Below are positions 25,448 to 33,667 of a stretch of 64,000 nt of DNA, in pieces; position 1 is the first letter of the stretch; each line of letters opens with the position of its first letter. Both the position numbers and the translations under genes were made by a program. This DNA comes from Eubacterium sp. CAG:274 (GTDB taxonomy: Bacteria > Bacillota > Clostridia > Lachnospirales > CAG-274), in contig FR888501.1 of the NCBI GenBank assembly GCA_000432155.1, positions 24,862 through 88,861 of the forward strand. Reading direction: 5' to 3'. Below the pieces are notes generated by a model, which was given only the letters and a program-made list of their open reading frames with translations, made no database searches and was not told the DNA's origin.

Positions 25448-25484
25448 CAAAAAAAGACTGATAACCATAAAAGCATCAGTCTTT
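25448..25484 (-). terminator. Terminator of the sulfur operon
   Basis: AAAGACTGAT and ATCAGTCTTT form a perfect 10-bp stem, followed by a T run on the minus strand, just after the response-regulator stop. Confidence 0.85.
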
Positions 25485-25494
25485 AAACAATATA

Positions 25495-26541
25495 TCATAT
25501 TTGGTAATCGTCGCCATCAGACAATCTATAGGCAGATGGTGGCAATTTATATTTATTTTTAAACAAACGAGAGAAATAGCCTATATCTTTGTAGTCCAAT
25601 CTTTCAGCTATATCTGTTATTTTCATATTAGTTTCTTTTAAAAGCCATACCGCTCTTTTTAGCTTGACAGTTGTAAGATAATCCACGAACCTTATACCAG
25701 TCTGAGCCGGAAAAACTGTACTAAGATAAGAACTATTTATGTAAAGCTCAGTTGCAATATCTTTTTGTTTTAGATTATTTTCCGGATTATTTAATATATA
25801 TTGTATAACCTCATAAATTTTAGAGTTATTACAATTAGGAAATAATTCGCAATATTCATCAAAAAGATTGCATATAATATCTTTATAGCGTTTTTTATAG
25901 GAATTTTGATTTCTTTCATTTATACCATCAAAGCTATAAAAATCCTCTTGTACTATATACAAATCAAGCCAATCATTGTGATTAAACACATCATCTATAA
26001 CAGCCTTACATATACTTCTAACCTTTTTATCGGCTTTCAAAATATCTTCTCCAGTATTATAAACTTCTTCTATCATATTTGAAATATAGTCATAAATACC
26101 AGTATCTCGTCTTTCGAAGTAATTCATTACCTCTTCTGCATAATAGATGCCAGTTGCTTCTCCACCAAATGTTTCGTTCTTTATTCTATTAAACATAGAA
26201 AAGAACAATGTTTCATCAAAAGGTTTAACAAAATAATCATATGCACCCAAAATTATACCTTGACGAGCATAATTAAAATCTTCAAATTCACTACATAATA
26301 CTATATGAGAACATATCCCCTCTTTTTTTACATTTCGTAAAAGTTGTAATCCGTCAATACCCATTATTCTTATTTCTGTAATAACAAGGTCATAACGGTT
26401 TTCTCTTATTTTTCTATAAGCAGACACACCGTCGCTTACTACATCTGTAATTTCAAATTCAGAGGAATCTCCCCATATACTTAACTTTTTAATTTCCTCA
26501 AGGAGGTCATAATTGTCAAAAACCAATAATGTCTTATACAA
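25495..26541 (-). CDS. AraC-type response regulator lacking the phospho-acceptor Asp
   Basis: About 348 residues with an N-terminal receiver and a C-terminal AraC double helix-turn-helix (LKQKDIATELYINSSYLSTVF; ITDIAERLDYKDIGYFSRLF). The usual Asp is Glu56 (LVITEIRIMGIDG), and the acidic pair near residue 9 is Asp-Asn (VFDNYD), although the switch Lys (YFVKPF) remains. No kinase is adjacent. The TTG at 26541 lies 7 bases after AAAGGAGG and is the best start; the frame opens earlier at 26559. It follows the Rrf2 gene by 33 bases, in the same operon. Confidence 0.85.
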   Translation of the reverse strand: MYKTLLVFDNYDLLEEIKKLSIWGDSSEFEITDVVSDGVSAYRKIRENRYDLVITEIRIMGIDGLQLLRNVKKEGICSHIVLCSEFEDFNYARQGIILGAYDYFVKPFDETLFFSMFNRIKNETFGGEATGIYYAEEVMNYFERRDTGIYDYISNMIEEVYNTGEDILKADKKVRSICKAVIDDVFNHNDWLDLYIVQEDFYSFDGINERNQNSYKKRYKDIICNLFDEYCELFPNCNNSKIYEVIQYILNNPENNLKQKDIATELYINSSYLSTVFPAQTGIRFVDYLTTVKLKRAVWLLKETNMKITDIAERLDYKDIGYFSRLFKNKYKLPPSAYRLSDGDDYQI

Positions 26542-26574
26542 TAATCTTCCTCCTTTCAATTAATTAAGCATCTC

Positions 26575-26985
26575 TTAAATACAATAATCAAATATGTTAT
26601 TGCTAATTTTTTCTTCTTCAATAAGGTCGACAATTGTAACACTATCCATGTATTTATTTACTGTTGTACATAAACCTTTTAAGAATCCATTAATTGGTTC
26701 TGGTTCTTCTATACTTTCTGGTGTAACTACACCTTCCATAGCTCTTACAATACTACCTACTGTATATTGTTCTGGTGCTTTAGAAAGTCTATATCCACCC
26801 TTTGCACCTCTCTGACTCTTTACAAAACCAGACTTACACAATACACTAACAACCTGTTCAAGATATTTAACAGAAAGATTTTCCCTTTCTGCAACTTTTT
26901 TAATTGTTATAACTTCACTTTCTTCCCATTTTACAATAGAAAGCATTAATATAATTGCATAAATTGTTTTTTTAGACAGTCTCAT
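26575..26985 (-). CDS. Rrf2-family transcriptional regulator
   Basis: 136 residues starting MRLSKKTIYAIILML, with the Rrf2 winged helix (ITIKKVAERENLSVKYLEQV and GGYRLSKAPEQYTVG). The three-Cys Fe-S ligand set of IscR is not evident, so it resembles CymR-type cysteine regulators more. The ATG at 26985 has AAAGGTGG upstream; a longer frame to 27015 uses TTG and is less likely. Its position inside a homocysteine operon suggests it senses sulfur status and controls this operon. Confidence 0.85.
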   Translation of the reverse strand: MRLSKKTIYAIILMLSIVKWEESEVITIKKVAERENLSVKYLEQVVSVLCKSGFVKSQRGAKGGYRLSKAPEQYTVGSIVRAMEGVVTPESIEEPEPINGFLKGLCTTVNKYMDSVTIVDLIEEEKISNNIFDYCI

Positions 26986-26989
26986 TATT

Positions 26990-27877
26990 TTACCACCTTT
27001 CTGCCAATTTTGCAACTACTGTTCCTGCATTTGCACCATCTGATGCAGCAGTAATCATCTGTCTTAATTGCTTTGTTCTACAGTCCCCAACTGCAAAAAC
27101 TCCACCAACATTAGTAGCCAAATCACTATCTGTTTTTATATATCCATATTCATCAAGTTCCAACACATCTTTAAAAATAGAGGTTGACGGACTAAATCCT
27201 ACAGCCACAAATACACCTTTCACAGATAATTCCCCTTTATCTGTAATAAGTTTCTCAACACTATTTTCTCCATCTACTTTAACTGGTATTGTATTATACA
27301 ATACTTCAATATTTTCTTTTTTATTTAATCTTTCTACAAGTGTGCTATCAGCTCTCAACCTGCCTTTTCTATAAATTAAATAAACTTTTTTACAAATATT
27401 GGATAAATAAATTGCTTCACTTACTGCTGTATTAGCCCCACCTATTACAGCAACTTCCATATCAGTAAAAAAAGCACCGTCACATACTGCACAATAGGAT
27501 ACACCAGCACCAGTAAAGTCTTCTTCCCCTTGAAAACCTGCTCTCTTGTGCTTTGCACCTGTTGCTACAATTACAAATTTTCCCTCGTAACTGTTTTCAA
27601 AGCCCATAGCTTTCTTTACTTTTCCTTTAAAATCCACAGACTCAATTTCGTCATATATTATTTCAACACCGACATTTTCAGCCTGTTGTTCAGTCTTTTC
27701 AGCAAGCTCATATCCACTGCCTACAAAACCAGGGTAATTTTCAACTAGGTCTGCCATTACTGCTTGACCTCCACATTGTTCCCCCTCTATTACAGCAGTG
27801 GAAAGGCCTGCTCTTGCAGTATAAATGGCAGCCGTAAGACCCGCTAAGCCTCCACCAATGATTAGACAATCATACAT
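26990..27877 (-). CDS. Thioredoxin reductase-like flavoprotein
   Basis: A 295-residue two-dinucleotide-binding disulfide reductase. FAD motif GGGLAGLTAAIYTARAG is at the N terminus, redox pair CAVC in GVSYCAVCDGAFF near residue 133, a second nucleotide motif VIGGANTAVSEA where GGGNSA is usual, and the C-terminal FAVGDCRTKQLRQM. It probably keeps the thioredoxin at the other end of this operon reduced. The altered second motif leaves the electron donor (NADPH, NADH or ferredoxin) open. Confidence 0.88.
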   Translation of the reverse strand: MYDCLIIGGGLAGLTAAIYTARAGLSTAVIEGEQCGGQAVMADLVENYPGFVGSGYELAEKTEQQAENVGVEIIYDEIESVDFKGKVKKAMGFENSYEGKFVIVATGAKHKRAGFQGEEDFTGAGVSYCAVCDGAFFTDMEVAVIGGANTAVSEAIYLSNICKKVYLIYRKGRLRADSTLVERLNKKENIEVLYNTIPVKVDGENSVEKLITDKGELSVKGVFVAVGFSPSTSIFKDVLELDEYGYIKTDSDLATNVGGVFAVGDCRTKQLRQMITAASDGANAGTVVAKLAERW

Positions 27878-27896
27878 AATAGGCTGCCTCCTTAAA

Positions 27897-29144
27897 TTAA
27901 TAATTATAGTTTTTGTTTACATAATCAAGTGCGTCTTTGAAATCTTGTTTCAAATCTTCAATATCCTCGATACCAACACTTACTCTTATAAGGTCATCAT
28001 AAACGCCTGCTTTAATCTGTTCTTCTTCATTACTGTGTGCGTAAATTGTAGAAGATGGATGTATAACAAGAGTTTTAGTATCTCCAATATTTGTTATATT
28101 TATGGCATATTTTAACTGATTAATAAAAGCAAAGGCTCTTTCCTTTGTAAATAATCTTAAAGTTAAAATACCACCACCCTTACCATTAAACTGGCTATTT
28201 GCAATATCGTAATAATGGCTTGATTTTAACATTGGATAGACCACTTCTCTCACACCGTCTAAACCTTCAAGACTTTCTGCCAATGCAAGTGCATTACTAC
28301 AATGTCTTTCCATTCTCAAACTTAAAGTTTCAAGTCCAAGAGAGTTATAGTAAGAATTCATAGGACTGACACAACAGCCTAAATTTCTAAATGTATCGTT
28401 CTTCAATTTTGCAGAAAAAGCAAACTTACCAAACTTAACATAATCTTTCATAATAGGGTATTTTTCAACTGTCCATTTGAAGTTACCACTATCAGTAATA
28501 ACACCACTTATAGAGTTGCTATTTCCGTTAATGTACTTTGACGCAGAATTAATAATTATATCAGCACCTAAGTCTATACCCTTTACTAAGTATGTTGTAG
28601 CTGTTGTATTATCCAAAATAAAAGGTAAACCAAAGCTATGAACTATTTCTGATGCTTTCTTTACATCAGTTACATCAAGTTTTGGATTGCCAATAGTTTC
28701 AGCAAAAACAGCCTTTGTATTTTCATTAACATATTTCTTCATCTCATCTTCTGTTATTTCATCTATAAGATGAATTTTTATGCCAAGATTTTCAAAATCC
28801 TTGAACAAATCAAGTGTTCCACCGAAAATAGAATTTTTAGATATAATTTCATCCCCACTAGAAAGTATATTTAAAAATGTAGCTGAAATAGCCGCCATAC
28901 CAGAAGATACTGCAACTGATGCAATACCACCCTCAAGATATGTTATTCTATTTTCAAAAGAAGCTGTTGTTGGATTACTTATTCTTGTATAAGCAAATCC
29001 AGCAGCCTTATTATGGAAAATCTTTTCTATCTGTTCTGCTGTTTCTTGTCCAAAAGCACTTGATTGATACACAGGCACAAGTGTTGCACCTGTGCCTGCA
29101 TCTCCTTTAAAATTTCCATGTAATAAGGATGTATCATACTTCAA
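27897..29144 (-). CDS. metY: O-acetylhomoserine sulfhydrylase-like PLP enzyme (MetY)
   Basis: 415 residues of the Cys/Met-metabolism PLP family. FENRITYLEGGIASVAVSSGMAA is near residue 50 and the PLP Lys lies in NSASKYINGNS. In the Wolinella route MetY joins the carrier-protein thiocarboxylate to O-acetylhomoserine. It begins with TTG after AAGGAGTG and stands directly downstream of hcyF, in a cluster that holds all the other parts of that route. Ordinary use of free sulfide is the alternative. Confidence 0.88.
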   Translation of the reverse strand: MKYDTSLLHGNFKGDAGTGATLVPVYQSSAFGQETAEQIEKIFHNKAAGFAYTRISNPTTASFENRITYLEGGIASVAVSSGMAAISATFLNILSSGDEIISKNSIFGGTLDLFKDFENLGIKIHLIDEITEDEMKKYVNENTKAVFAETIGNPKLDVTDVKKASEIVHSFGLPFILDNTTATTYLVKGIDLGADIIINSASKYINGNSNSISGVITDSGNFKWTVEKYPIMKDYVKFGKFAFSAKLKNDTFRNLGCCVSPMNSYYNSLGLETLSLRMERHCSNALALAESLEGLDGVREVVYPMLKSSHYYDIANSQFNGKGGGILTLRLFTKERAFAFINQLKYAINITNIGDTKTLVIHPSSTIYAHSNEEEQIKAGVYDDLIRVSVGIEDIEDLKQDFKDALDYVNKNYNY

Positions 29145-29158
29145 TTTAATATCACTCC

Positions 29159-29968
29159 TTATAAAACACCGTCACATTCTACCTGTTCATAATCAATAAG
29201 TTCATGAATAGTAGGGTTATCGCCACAAATTGGACAATCTTTTACATGTTCTGGTAACTTAATCTTTCTGAATTCCATTTTAAGTGCATCGTATGTAAGT
29301 AAATAGCCTGTAAGTAATTCTCCTACACCGATAATGTACTTAATAGCTTCCATAGCCTGTAAACTACCGATTACACCACCCATAGCACCAATTACACCTG
29401 CCTGCTTGCAAGTAGGTACTGCATCCTTTGGAGGTGGATTTTTGAATACACATCTGTAGCAAGGACCTTCCCCAGGTACATAAGTCATAAGCTGACCCTG
29501 AAATCTTATAATGCCAGCATGAGAAAATGGCTTTTTAGCCATTACACAGGCATCATTAATTAAGAATTTTGCTGGGAAGTTATCTGTACCATCAATAATG
29601 AAATCATAATCCTTGATAAGGTCCATAATATTATCTGCACTTACAAAAGTACGATATGTATTAATCTTAACATCTGGATTCATAGCTTCCATTGTTTCCT
29701 TTGCAGAAAGGACTTTAGCCTTACCCACATCTTTAGTTGCATGTATAATCTGACGCTGTAAATTTGATAAATCTACTTCATCAGCATCAGCAATACCGAT
29801 TGTACCTACACCTGCTGCTGCAAGGTACATAGCTGCTGGAGCACCAAGACCACCAGCACCAATAATAAGGACTTTGCTATCTAATAATTTCTTCTGTCCC
29901 TTTACGCCAACTTCTTTAAGAATGATATGGCGAGAATATCTTTCTATTTGTTCATTAGTAAAAGCCAT
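29159..29968 (-). CDS. hcyF: ThiF/MoeB-type carrier-protein adenylyltransferase (HcyF-like)
   Basis: About 269 residues starting MAFTNEQIERYSRHIIL, the standard MoeB/ThiF N terminus. The ATP-binding GAGGLGAPAAMYLAAAG is near residue 37, a Cys-pair zinc site in CYRCVF and CPICGD, and the conserved Cys in VPTCKQAG. It should adenylate the C-terminal Gly of the carrier encoded immediately upstream. An in-frame ATG at 29977 is also possible, but family alignments favour 29968, whose ATG overlaps the carrier stop (TAATG). Confidence 0.88.
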   Translation of the reverse strand: MAFTNEQIERYSRHIILKEVGVKGQKKLLDSKVLIIGAGGLGAPAAMYLAAAGVGTIGIADADEVDLSNLQRQIIHATKDVGKAKVLSAKETMEAMNPDVKINTYRTFVSADNIMDLIKDYDFIIDGTDNFPAKFLINDACVMAKKPFSHAGIIRFQGQLMTYVPGEGPCYRCVFKNPPPKDAVPTCKQAGVIGAMGGVIGSLQAMEAIKYIIGVGELLTGYLLTYDALKMEFRKIKLPEHVKDCPICGDNPTIHELIDYEQVECDGVL

Positions 29969-30177
29969 TATCTGCATCCGCCTCCCATGAAATAAAGAAA
30001 TTCTACTACATCGCCGTCTTTTAATACAATATTTTCAAAATCTCTAGCACTATGAAGGTCATCATTTACTGCTGCTGTTGCATATTCTGGAGTTTCTACA
30101 TTTTCAAGTACAACTAATTCTGCAACTGTTAAACCTTCCTTATATTCCTTTGTCTGTCCACTTACTGTTAATTTCAT
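29968..30177 (-). CDS. hcyS: ThiS-like sulfur carrier with a GGG-Cys-Arg tail (HcyS-like)
   Basis: About 69 residues of ubiquitin-like ThiS fold (MKLTVSGQTKEYKEG; LKDGDVVEFLYFMGG). The C terminus reads MGGGCR rather than ending at Gly-Gly. In Wolinella HcyS a terminal residue must be removed by the JAMM protease before thiocarboxylate formation; here a JAMM protease is in the same operon, so trimming of Cys-Arg (or Gly-Cys-Arg) is expected. The start at 30177 follows GGTGAGG; the frame opens earlier inside tusA. Confidence 0.85.
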   Translation of the reverse strand: MKLTVSGQTKEYKEGLTVAELVVLENVETPEYATAAVNDDLHSARDFENIVLKDGDVVEFLYFMGGGCR

Positions 30178-30181
30178 CTTA

Positions 30182-30427
30182 TTATTCCTCACCTTTCTCA
30201 ACGATTAAATCAAATGTTCCATCGTCATTTTTATTTAATTTTAATACCTTATGTCCTTCTTCCTTCATAGAACGAGGTACATTCTGAACTGGTTCTCCAT
30301 CATTCATATGAACTGAAAGAACCTGTCCAACCTCTAATTCTTCTATAGCAACCTTTGCCTTAACAAAAGTTACAGGGCAAACAACATCAGTAATATCAAC
30401 ATATCCATCAATCTTTATATCAGCCAT
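30182..30427 (-). CDS. tusA: TusA-family sulfurtransferase
   Basis: 81 residues with the single reactive Cys in TDVVCPVTFVKAK (the CPxP motif has Thr in place of the second Pro). TusA proteins carry persulfide sulfur between partners. It starts at ATG 30427 with GAGGAGG 6 bases upstream, overlapping the end of the sulfite reductase gene. It probably hands sulfur to the HcyS route. Confidence 0.88.
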   Translation of the reverse strand: MADIKIDGYVDITDVVCPVTFVKAKVAIEELEVGQVLSVHMNDGEPVQNVPRSMKEEGHKVLKLNKNDDGTFDLIVEKGEE

Positions 30428-31280
30428 TATATGCCTCCTCAATTACTTTTCTAAACTTATCTTCGCCAATTCTTTCAATAGTAAATCTAAATCTTTCTCC
30501 AGCGTTTGCGTGTTCCTTAAAGAAACCAACTGCTGCATCAATTACTCTGAACAATGTTTCCTTGTCATAGATAATTGGAATAATTTCTTCGCCTTTATGT
30601 ATTCTGTTACCAAAAAGTCCGCCAAAAGATACGATATAACCTGAATGATTCACCCAAGAATCGACTGGACAGGCTTTTGTACAACGGCCACAGTAATTAC
30701 ATTTACTATCATCAATTACAAGTTTATCATCTTCAAACTTGATTGCCTTTGTACGGCAAATATTTTCACAGACACCACATTTAATGCATTTATCTTCAAC
30801 CCAATCAGGTTTGATACCACCCTTAATACCTATATCATTTTCTTCGGCTTTAAGGCAGTTATTCTGACAACCTGTAAGACCAAACTTAAACTTGTGTGGT
30901 AATTCCATAGCAAAAAATCTATCACTAATTTCATTTGCAAGAGAGTATGTATCAATACAACCACTAGGACAGATTGCATTACCTTGACATGCTGTAACTG
31001 TTCTTACTCTAGCTCCACATACACCAGGTTCACAGTTACCCTCTGCAAGAGCAGCTTTAACTTCATCAATATCATCAAGTTTTATAAAAGGAATTTCAAC
31101 GCCCTGTCTTGATGTAAGATGAACATATCCATCGCCATATTTCTCAGAAACCTCTGCAATTGTTGCAAGCTGTTTTGCATCTAAGTGACCACCAACAGAT
31201 TTTAATCTTAAAGAAAAACAGTTCTTTTGTTTCTGACGCATAAAACCACCTTTTTTTAAGGTGCTATAATCTACTGCCAT
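30420..31280 (-). CDS. Sulfite reductase, siroheme and ferredoxin type (AsrC-like)
   Basis: 286 residues. An N-terminal nitrite/sulfite reductase half-domain (HLTSRQGVEIPFI) is followed by the siroheme-[4Fe-4S] Cys set (TACQGNAICPSGC and GLTGCQNNCLKAE). Between that and the C terminus lie two ferredoxin clusters, CIKCGVCENICR and CNYCGRCTKACP. It reduces sulfite to sulfide in the cytoplasm and would supply the sulfur for the HcyS thiocarboxylate. It is short, as in anaerobic AsrC-type enzymes. Confidence 0.88.
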   Translation of the reverse strand: MAVDYSTLKKGGFMRQKQKNCFSLRLKSVGGHLDAKQLATIAEVSEKYGDGYVHLTSRQGVEIPFIKLDDIDEVKAALAEGNCEPGVCGARVRTVTACQGNAICPSGCIDTYSLANEISDRFFAMELPHKFKFGLTGCQNNCLKAEENDIGIKGGIKPDWVEDKCIKCGVCENICRTKAIKFEDDKLVIDDSKCNYCGRCTKACPVDSWVNHSGYIVSFGGLFGNRIHKGEEIIPIIYDKETLFRVIDAAVGFFKEHANAGERFRFTIERIGEDKFRKVIEEAYNG

Positions 31281-31291
31281 AAAAGTTCCTC

Positions 31292-31702
31292 CTATATATA
31301 CTTAATTTCTTCTTCTGTACTTACATTATCTACGATTCTAAATGACTTCAAAACAGGATTTTCAATATCCATAAGAGAAATAATCATATAACTAGCTTCT
31401 TTATCATAAGCAAGTCTTTTATCTTCCTCTGATGGTCTTGAAGGACTTTCTGGATGTGAATGGAAATTTCCTAAAGGCACAAGTCCTTTTGCTCTCATAT
31501 CCTTTACTGCATCAAGCTGGTCCTTTGGATTCATTGTAAAATGTTCATTTGAATGGTCGATATTCTCAAGAACATAAATTTCTTTTACTTCTCTTTCATT
31601 GCCATTTTTTATTCCACCAATAAGACCACATATTTCTTCCGGTCTGCCCTTTTTTGCTGTATCTAAAATCACATCATAAAAACTTTTTGGTAAAATTATC
31701 AT
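31292..31702 (-). CDS. hcyD: JAMM/Mov34 metalloprotease (HcyD-like)
   Basis: 136 residues with the complete JAMM zinc motif: Glu near residue 23 (PEEICGLIGG) and FHSHPESPSRPSEED near residue 80. In the thiocarboxylate route this protease first trims the carrier tail and later frees homocysteine from the carrier. Its ATG overlaps the thioredoxin stop (TAATG). Confidence 0.9.
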   Translation of the reverse strand: MIILPKSFYDVILDTAKKGRPEEICGLIGGIKNGNEREVKEIYVLENIDHSNEHFTMNPKDQLDAVKDMRAKGLVPLGNFHSHPESPSRPSEEDKRLAYDKEASYMIISLMDIENPVLKSFRIVDNVSTEEEIKYI

Positions 31703-32016
31703 TATACAATCTCCTTTATTATTGCTTCAAGGTCAGCTTTTTTAGCAACGCCTTTTATTCTATTTACTTCTTCCCCGTCTTTAAAAAATACTATTGTAGG
31801 AGAAGACATTACATTATATTTACGAGCTGTATCTGCTCCAAATTTAATGTTTAATTTGCTTACTTTAATATCTGTATGTTCTTCTTCTAGTTCTGCAAGA
31901 ATTGGAGACATTCTCTTGCAAGGAATACAGCTATCAGAATAAAACTCTAATAAAACAGGTATGTTTGAATTTAAAACTTCACTTTCAAAATTATCGTTTG
32001 TTATGCTCTGCAACAT
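31702..32016 (-). CDS. Thioredoxin-like protein
   Basis: About 104 residues with the active site DSCIPCKRMSP (CIPC in place of CGPC) and the cis-Pro in SSPTIVFFKDG. First gene of the sulfur operon, it likely cycles with the reductase at 26990-27877. ATG at 32016 follows GAGGTG; the frame opens two codons earlier at a GTG. Confidence 0.9.
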   Translation of the reverse strand: MLQSITNDNFESEVLNSNIPVLLEFYSDSCIPCKRMSPILAELEEEHTDIKVSKLNIKFGADTARKYNVMSSPTIVFFKDGEEVNRIKGVAKKADLEAIIKEIV

Positions 32017-32058
32017 AATCACCTCTATTCATACTTTATCAATAGGATTTATATGGAA

Positions 32059-32087
32059 ATGTTATCACACAAAATTTGACTTGTCAA
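32059..32087 (-). promoter_or_regulatory. Proximal promoter of the sulfur operon
   Basis: TTGACA (32082-32087), a 17-bp spacer and TAACAT (32059-32064) on the minus strand. The -35 lies inside a small palindrome TTGAC-TT-GTCAA, a possible operator. Confidence 0.75.
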
Positions 32088-32247
32088 TATGAAATTTTTT
32101 GGTTTTATATGATTTTTTTCATTTCATGTAAAAATTACTGTAAATAAAACAATTTTCTCAATACAATTAATATATATATAATTAAAAACTTTTAATATCC
32201 AAATCACTTATTAAACAGCTATATATTATTTGTATAATATAAGATAA

Positions 32248-32271
32248 TCATAGAAAAACAGAACATTTCAT
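32248..32271 (-). other. Possible 7-codon leader peptide with a Cys codon
   Basis: ATG at 32271 follows AGAGG by 6 bases and encodes MKCSVFL before TGA. It lies between the distal promoter and the sulfur operon. Such a short ORF may be chance; a Cys-containing leader in front of cysteine/homocysteine genes is only suggestive. Confidence 0.25.
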
Positions 32272-32280
32272 ATATTTCCT

Positions 32281-32336
32281 CTAATTCATATATATATTAT
32301 ATGAATTAGTATAATCGTATTGGCAAAATTCGTCAA
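32281..32336 (-). promoter_or_regulatory. Distal promoter with a 12-bp palindrome over the start point
   Basis: TTGACG (32331-32336), 17 bp, TATACT (32308-32313) on the minus strand. A palindrome with perfect 12-bp arms, CTAATTCATATA and TATATGAATTAG around TATAT, covers 32281-32309 and overlaps the -10. Half-copies of ATTCATATAT recur at about 32266 and 32341. The 403-base gap (32023-32425) otherwise holds only the proximal promoter and a downstream terminator. Confidence 0.6.
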
Positions 32337-32372
32337 TAGGCATATATATGAATTTTTTCTAAATTTTTTCAC

Positions 32373-32410
32373 ATATAAAAATCGGATAGGTTAAAAACAC
32401 CTATCCGATT
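32373..32410 (-). terminator. Terminator after the rhodanese-TtcA gene
   Basis: AATCGGATAGG pairs with CCTATCCGATT (11 bp) around a 9-base loop, with a T-rich stretch on the minus strand. Confidence 0.85.
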
Positions 32411-32425
32411 ACATAAAAACACTAT

Positions 32426-33577
32426 TTAATTTTCGTCATAATCATCTAAGAAATTATATCTATCTCCATTTTTGTGATAGCCTATAACTCTGTGCAAATT
32501 AATATCATGTACACTCTTGAATATATTCCCCTCTATTAAAGTACCGGAATTTTTTCTAAACTCAGCAACCAACTCTTTCATTTCATCTCTCTTAGAGCCT
32601 CTGCCGCCACCACAAGTTGCACAATTTTCTGTAAATCTACAAGCACATTGTATAAAATGAAGTTTATTATAATCTCTCCAAGCCTTTATATCCTCTTCCT
32701 TAACCATGTATAATGGGCGTATAAGCTCCATACCATCAAAATTTTGGCTATGAAGTTTAGGCATCATTGTTTCAATTTTACCGCTATATAACATACCCAT
32801 TAATATAGTTTCTATTACATCATCAAAGTGATGACCTAATGCAATTTTATTACAGCCTAATTCTTTTGCATGAGAATACAAGTATCCCCTTCTCATTCTC
32901 GCACAAAGGTAGCATGGATTTTTATCTATTACTGCAACAGTATCAAATATATTACTTTCAAATACTGTAAGTGGAATACCTAATAACTTAGTATTTTCCT
33001 GTATTATTTTCCAATTATCAGCATTATATCCAGGATTCATACATAGGAATACAGCATCAAATTTTACATTACCATGTTTCTGTAATTCCTGTATAAGCTT
33101 AGCCAAAAGCATGGAATCCTTTCCACCAGAAATACAGACTGCAACTTTATCTCCTTCATTTATAAGCTGATATTCTTTTAATGCCTTTATAAATTTGCTC
33201 CAAATAGGCTTTCTAAATTTCTTAATTATGCTTCTTTCTATTTCCTTTGTAATTTTTTCTGTATCATTATCTTCAGCCAATGACCTTTCAAGATACAATC
33301 TTAAATATGCTCTATAACCACCAACAATATTGTAAGCATCATATCCATTTTCATTGAGATAATCTACAATTTCGACACTATTATCTCCAGTATAGCAAAG
33401 AACATAAACTGGCTTATTTTTTTCTATATTTGAAACATTGTTATAAAAATCACTTTTAGGAATAGATATAGCATTGTTAAAAGTACCTTTACTATAGTCT
33501 TCTGATGAACGGACATCAACAACAGTAATTGCTGAACTATCTAATTTTTCCAAATCTATTACTTCTATAGTCTTCAT
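32426..33577 (-). CDS. Rhodanese domain fused to a TtcA-like PP-loop tRNA thiolase
   Basis: 383 residues. Positions 1-95 are a rhodanese domain (VVDVRSSEDYSKG; active Cys61 in VLCYTGDNS). From about 115 on is a TtcA/TilS-family ATP pyrophosphatase with PP-loop SGGKDSM at 150-156, the CxxC pair PCYLCARMRRG, and a C-terminal Cys set ENCATCGGGRG. The likely role is thiolation of tRNA cytidine-32 or a related transfer, with the rhodanese domain delivering the persulfide. Ribosome site GGAGG is 8 bases before the ATG. It may form a sulfur-metabolism group with the operon downstream but has its own terminator. Confidence 0.87.
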   Translation of the reverse strand: MKTIEVIDLEKLDSSAITVVDVRSSEDYSKGTFNNAISIPKSDFYNNVSNIEKNKPVYVLCYTGDNSVEIVDYLNENGYDAYNIVGGYRAYLRLYLERSLAEDNDTEKITKEIERSIIKKFRKPIWSKFIKALKEYQLINEGDKVAVCISGGKDSMLLAKLIQELQKHGNVKFDAVFLCMNPGYNADNWKIIQENTKLLGIPLTVFESNIFDTVAVIDKNPCYLCARMRRGYLYSHAKELGCNKIALGHHFDDVIETILMGMLYSGKIETMMPKLHSQNFDGMELIRPLYMVKEEDIKAWRDYNKLHFIQCACRFTENCATCGGGRGSKRDEMKELVAEFRKNSGTLIEGNIFKSVHDINLHRVIGYHKNGDRYNFLDDYDEN

Positions 33578-33667
33578 ATATTTCCTCCTATGTTATCATA
33601 GCTATTCAGTAGACATACTATTGGATTATATATTAGTTTTGAAACTATGTCAATTTATTTCAGCAAT

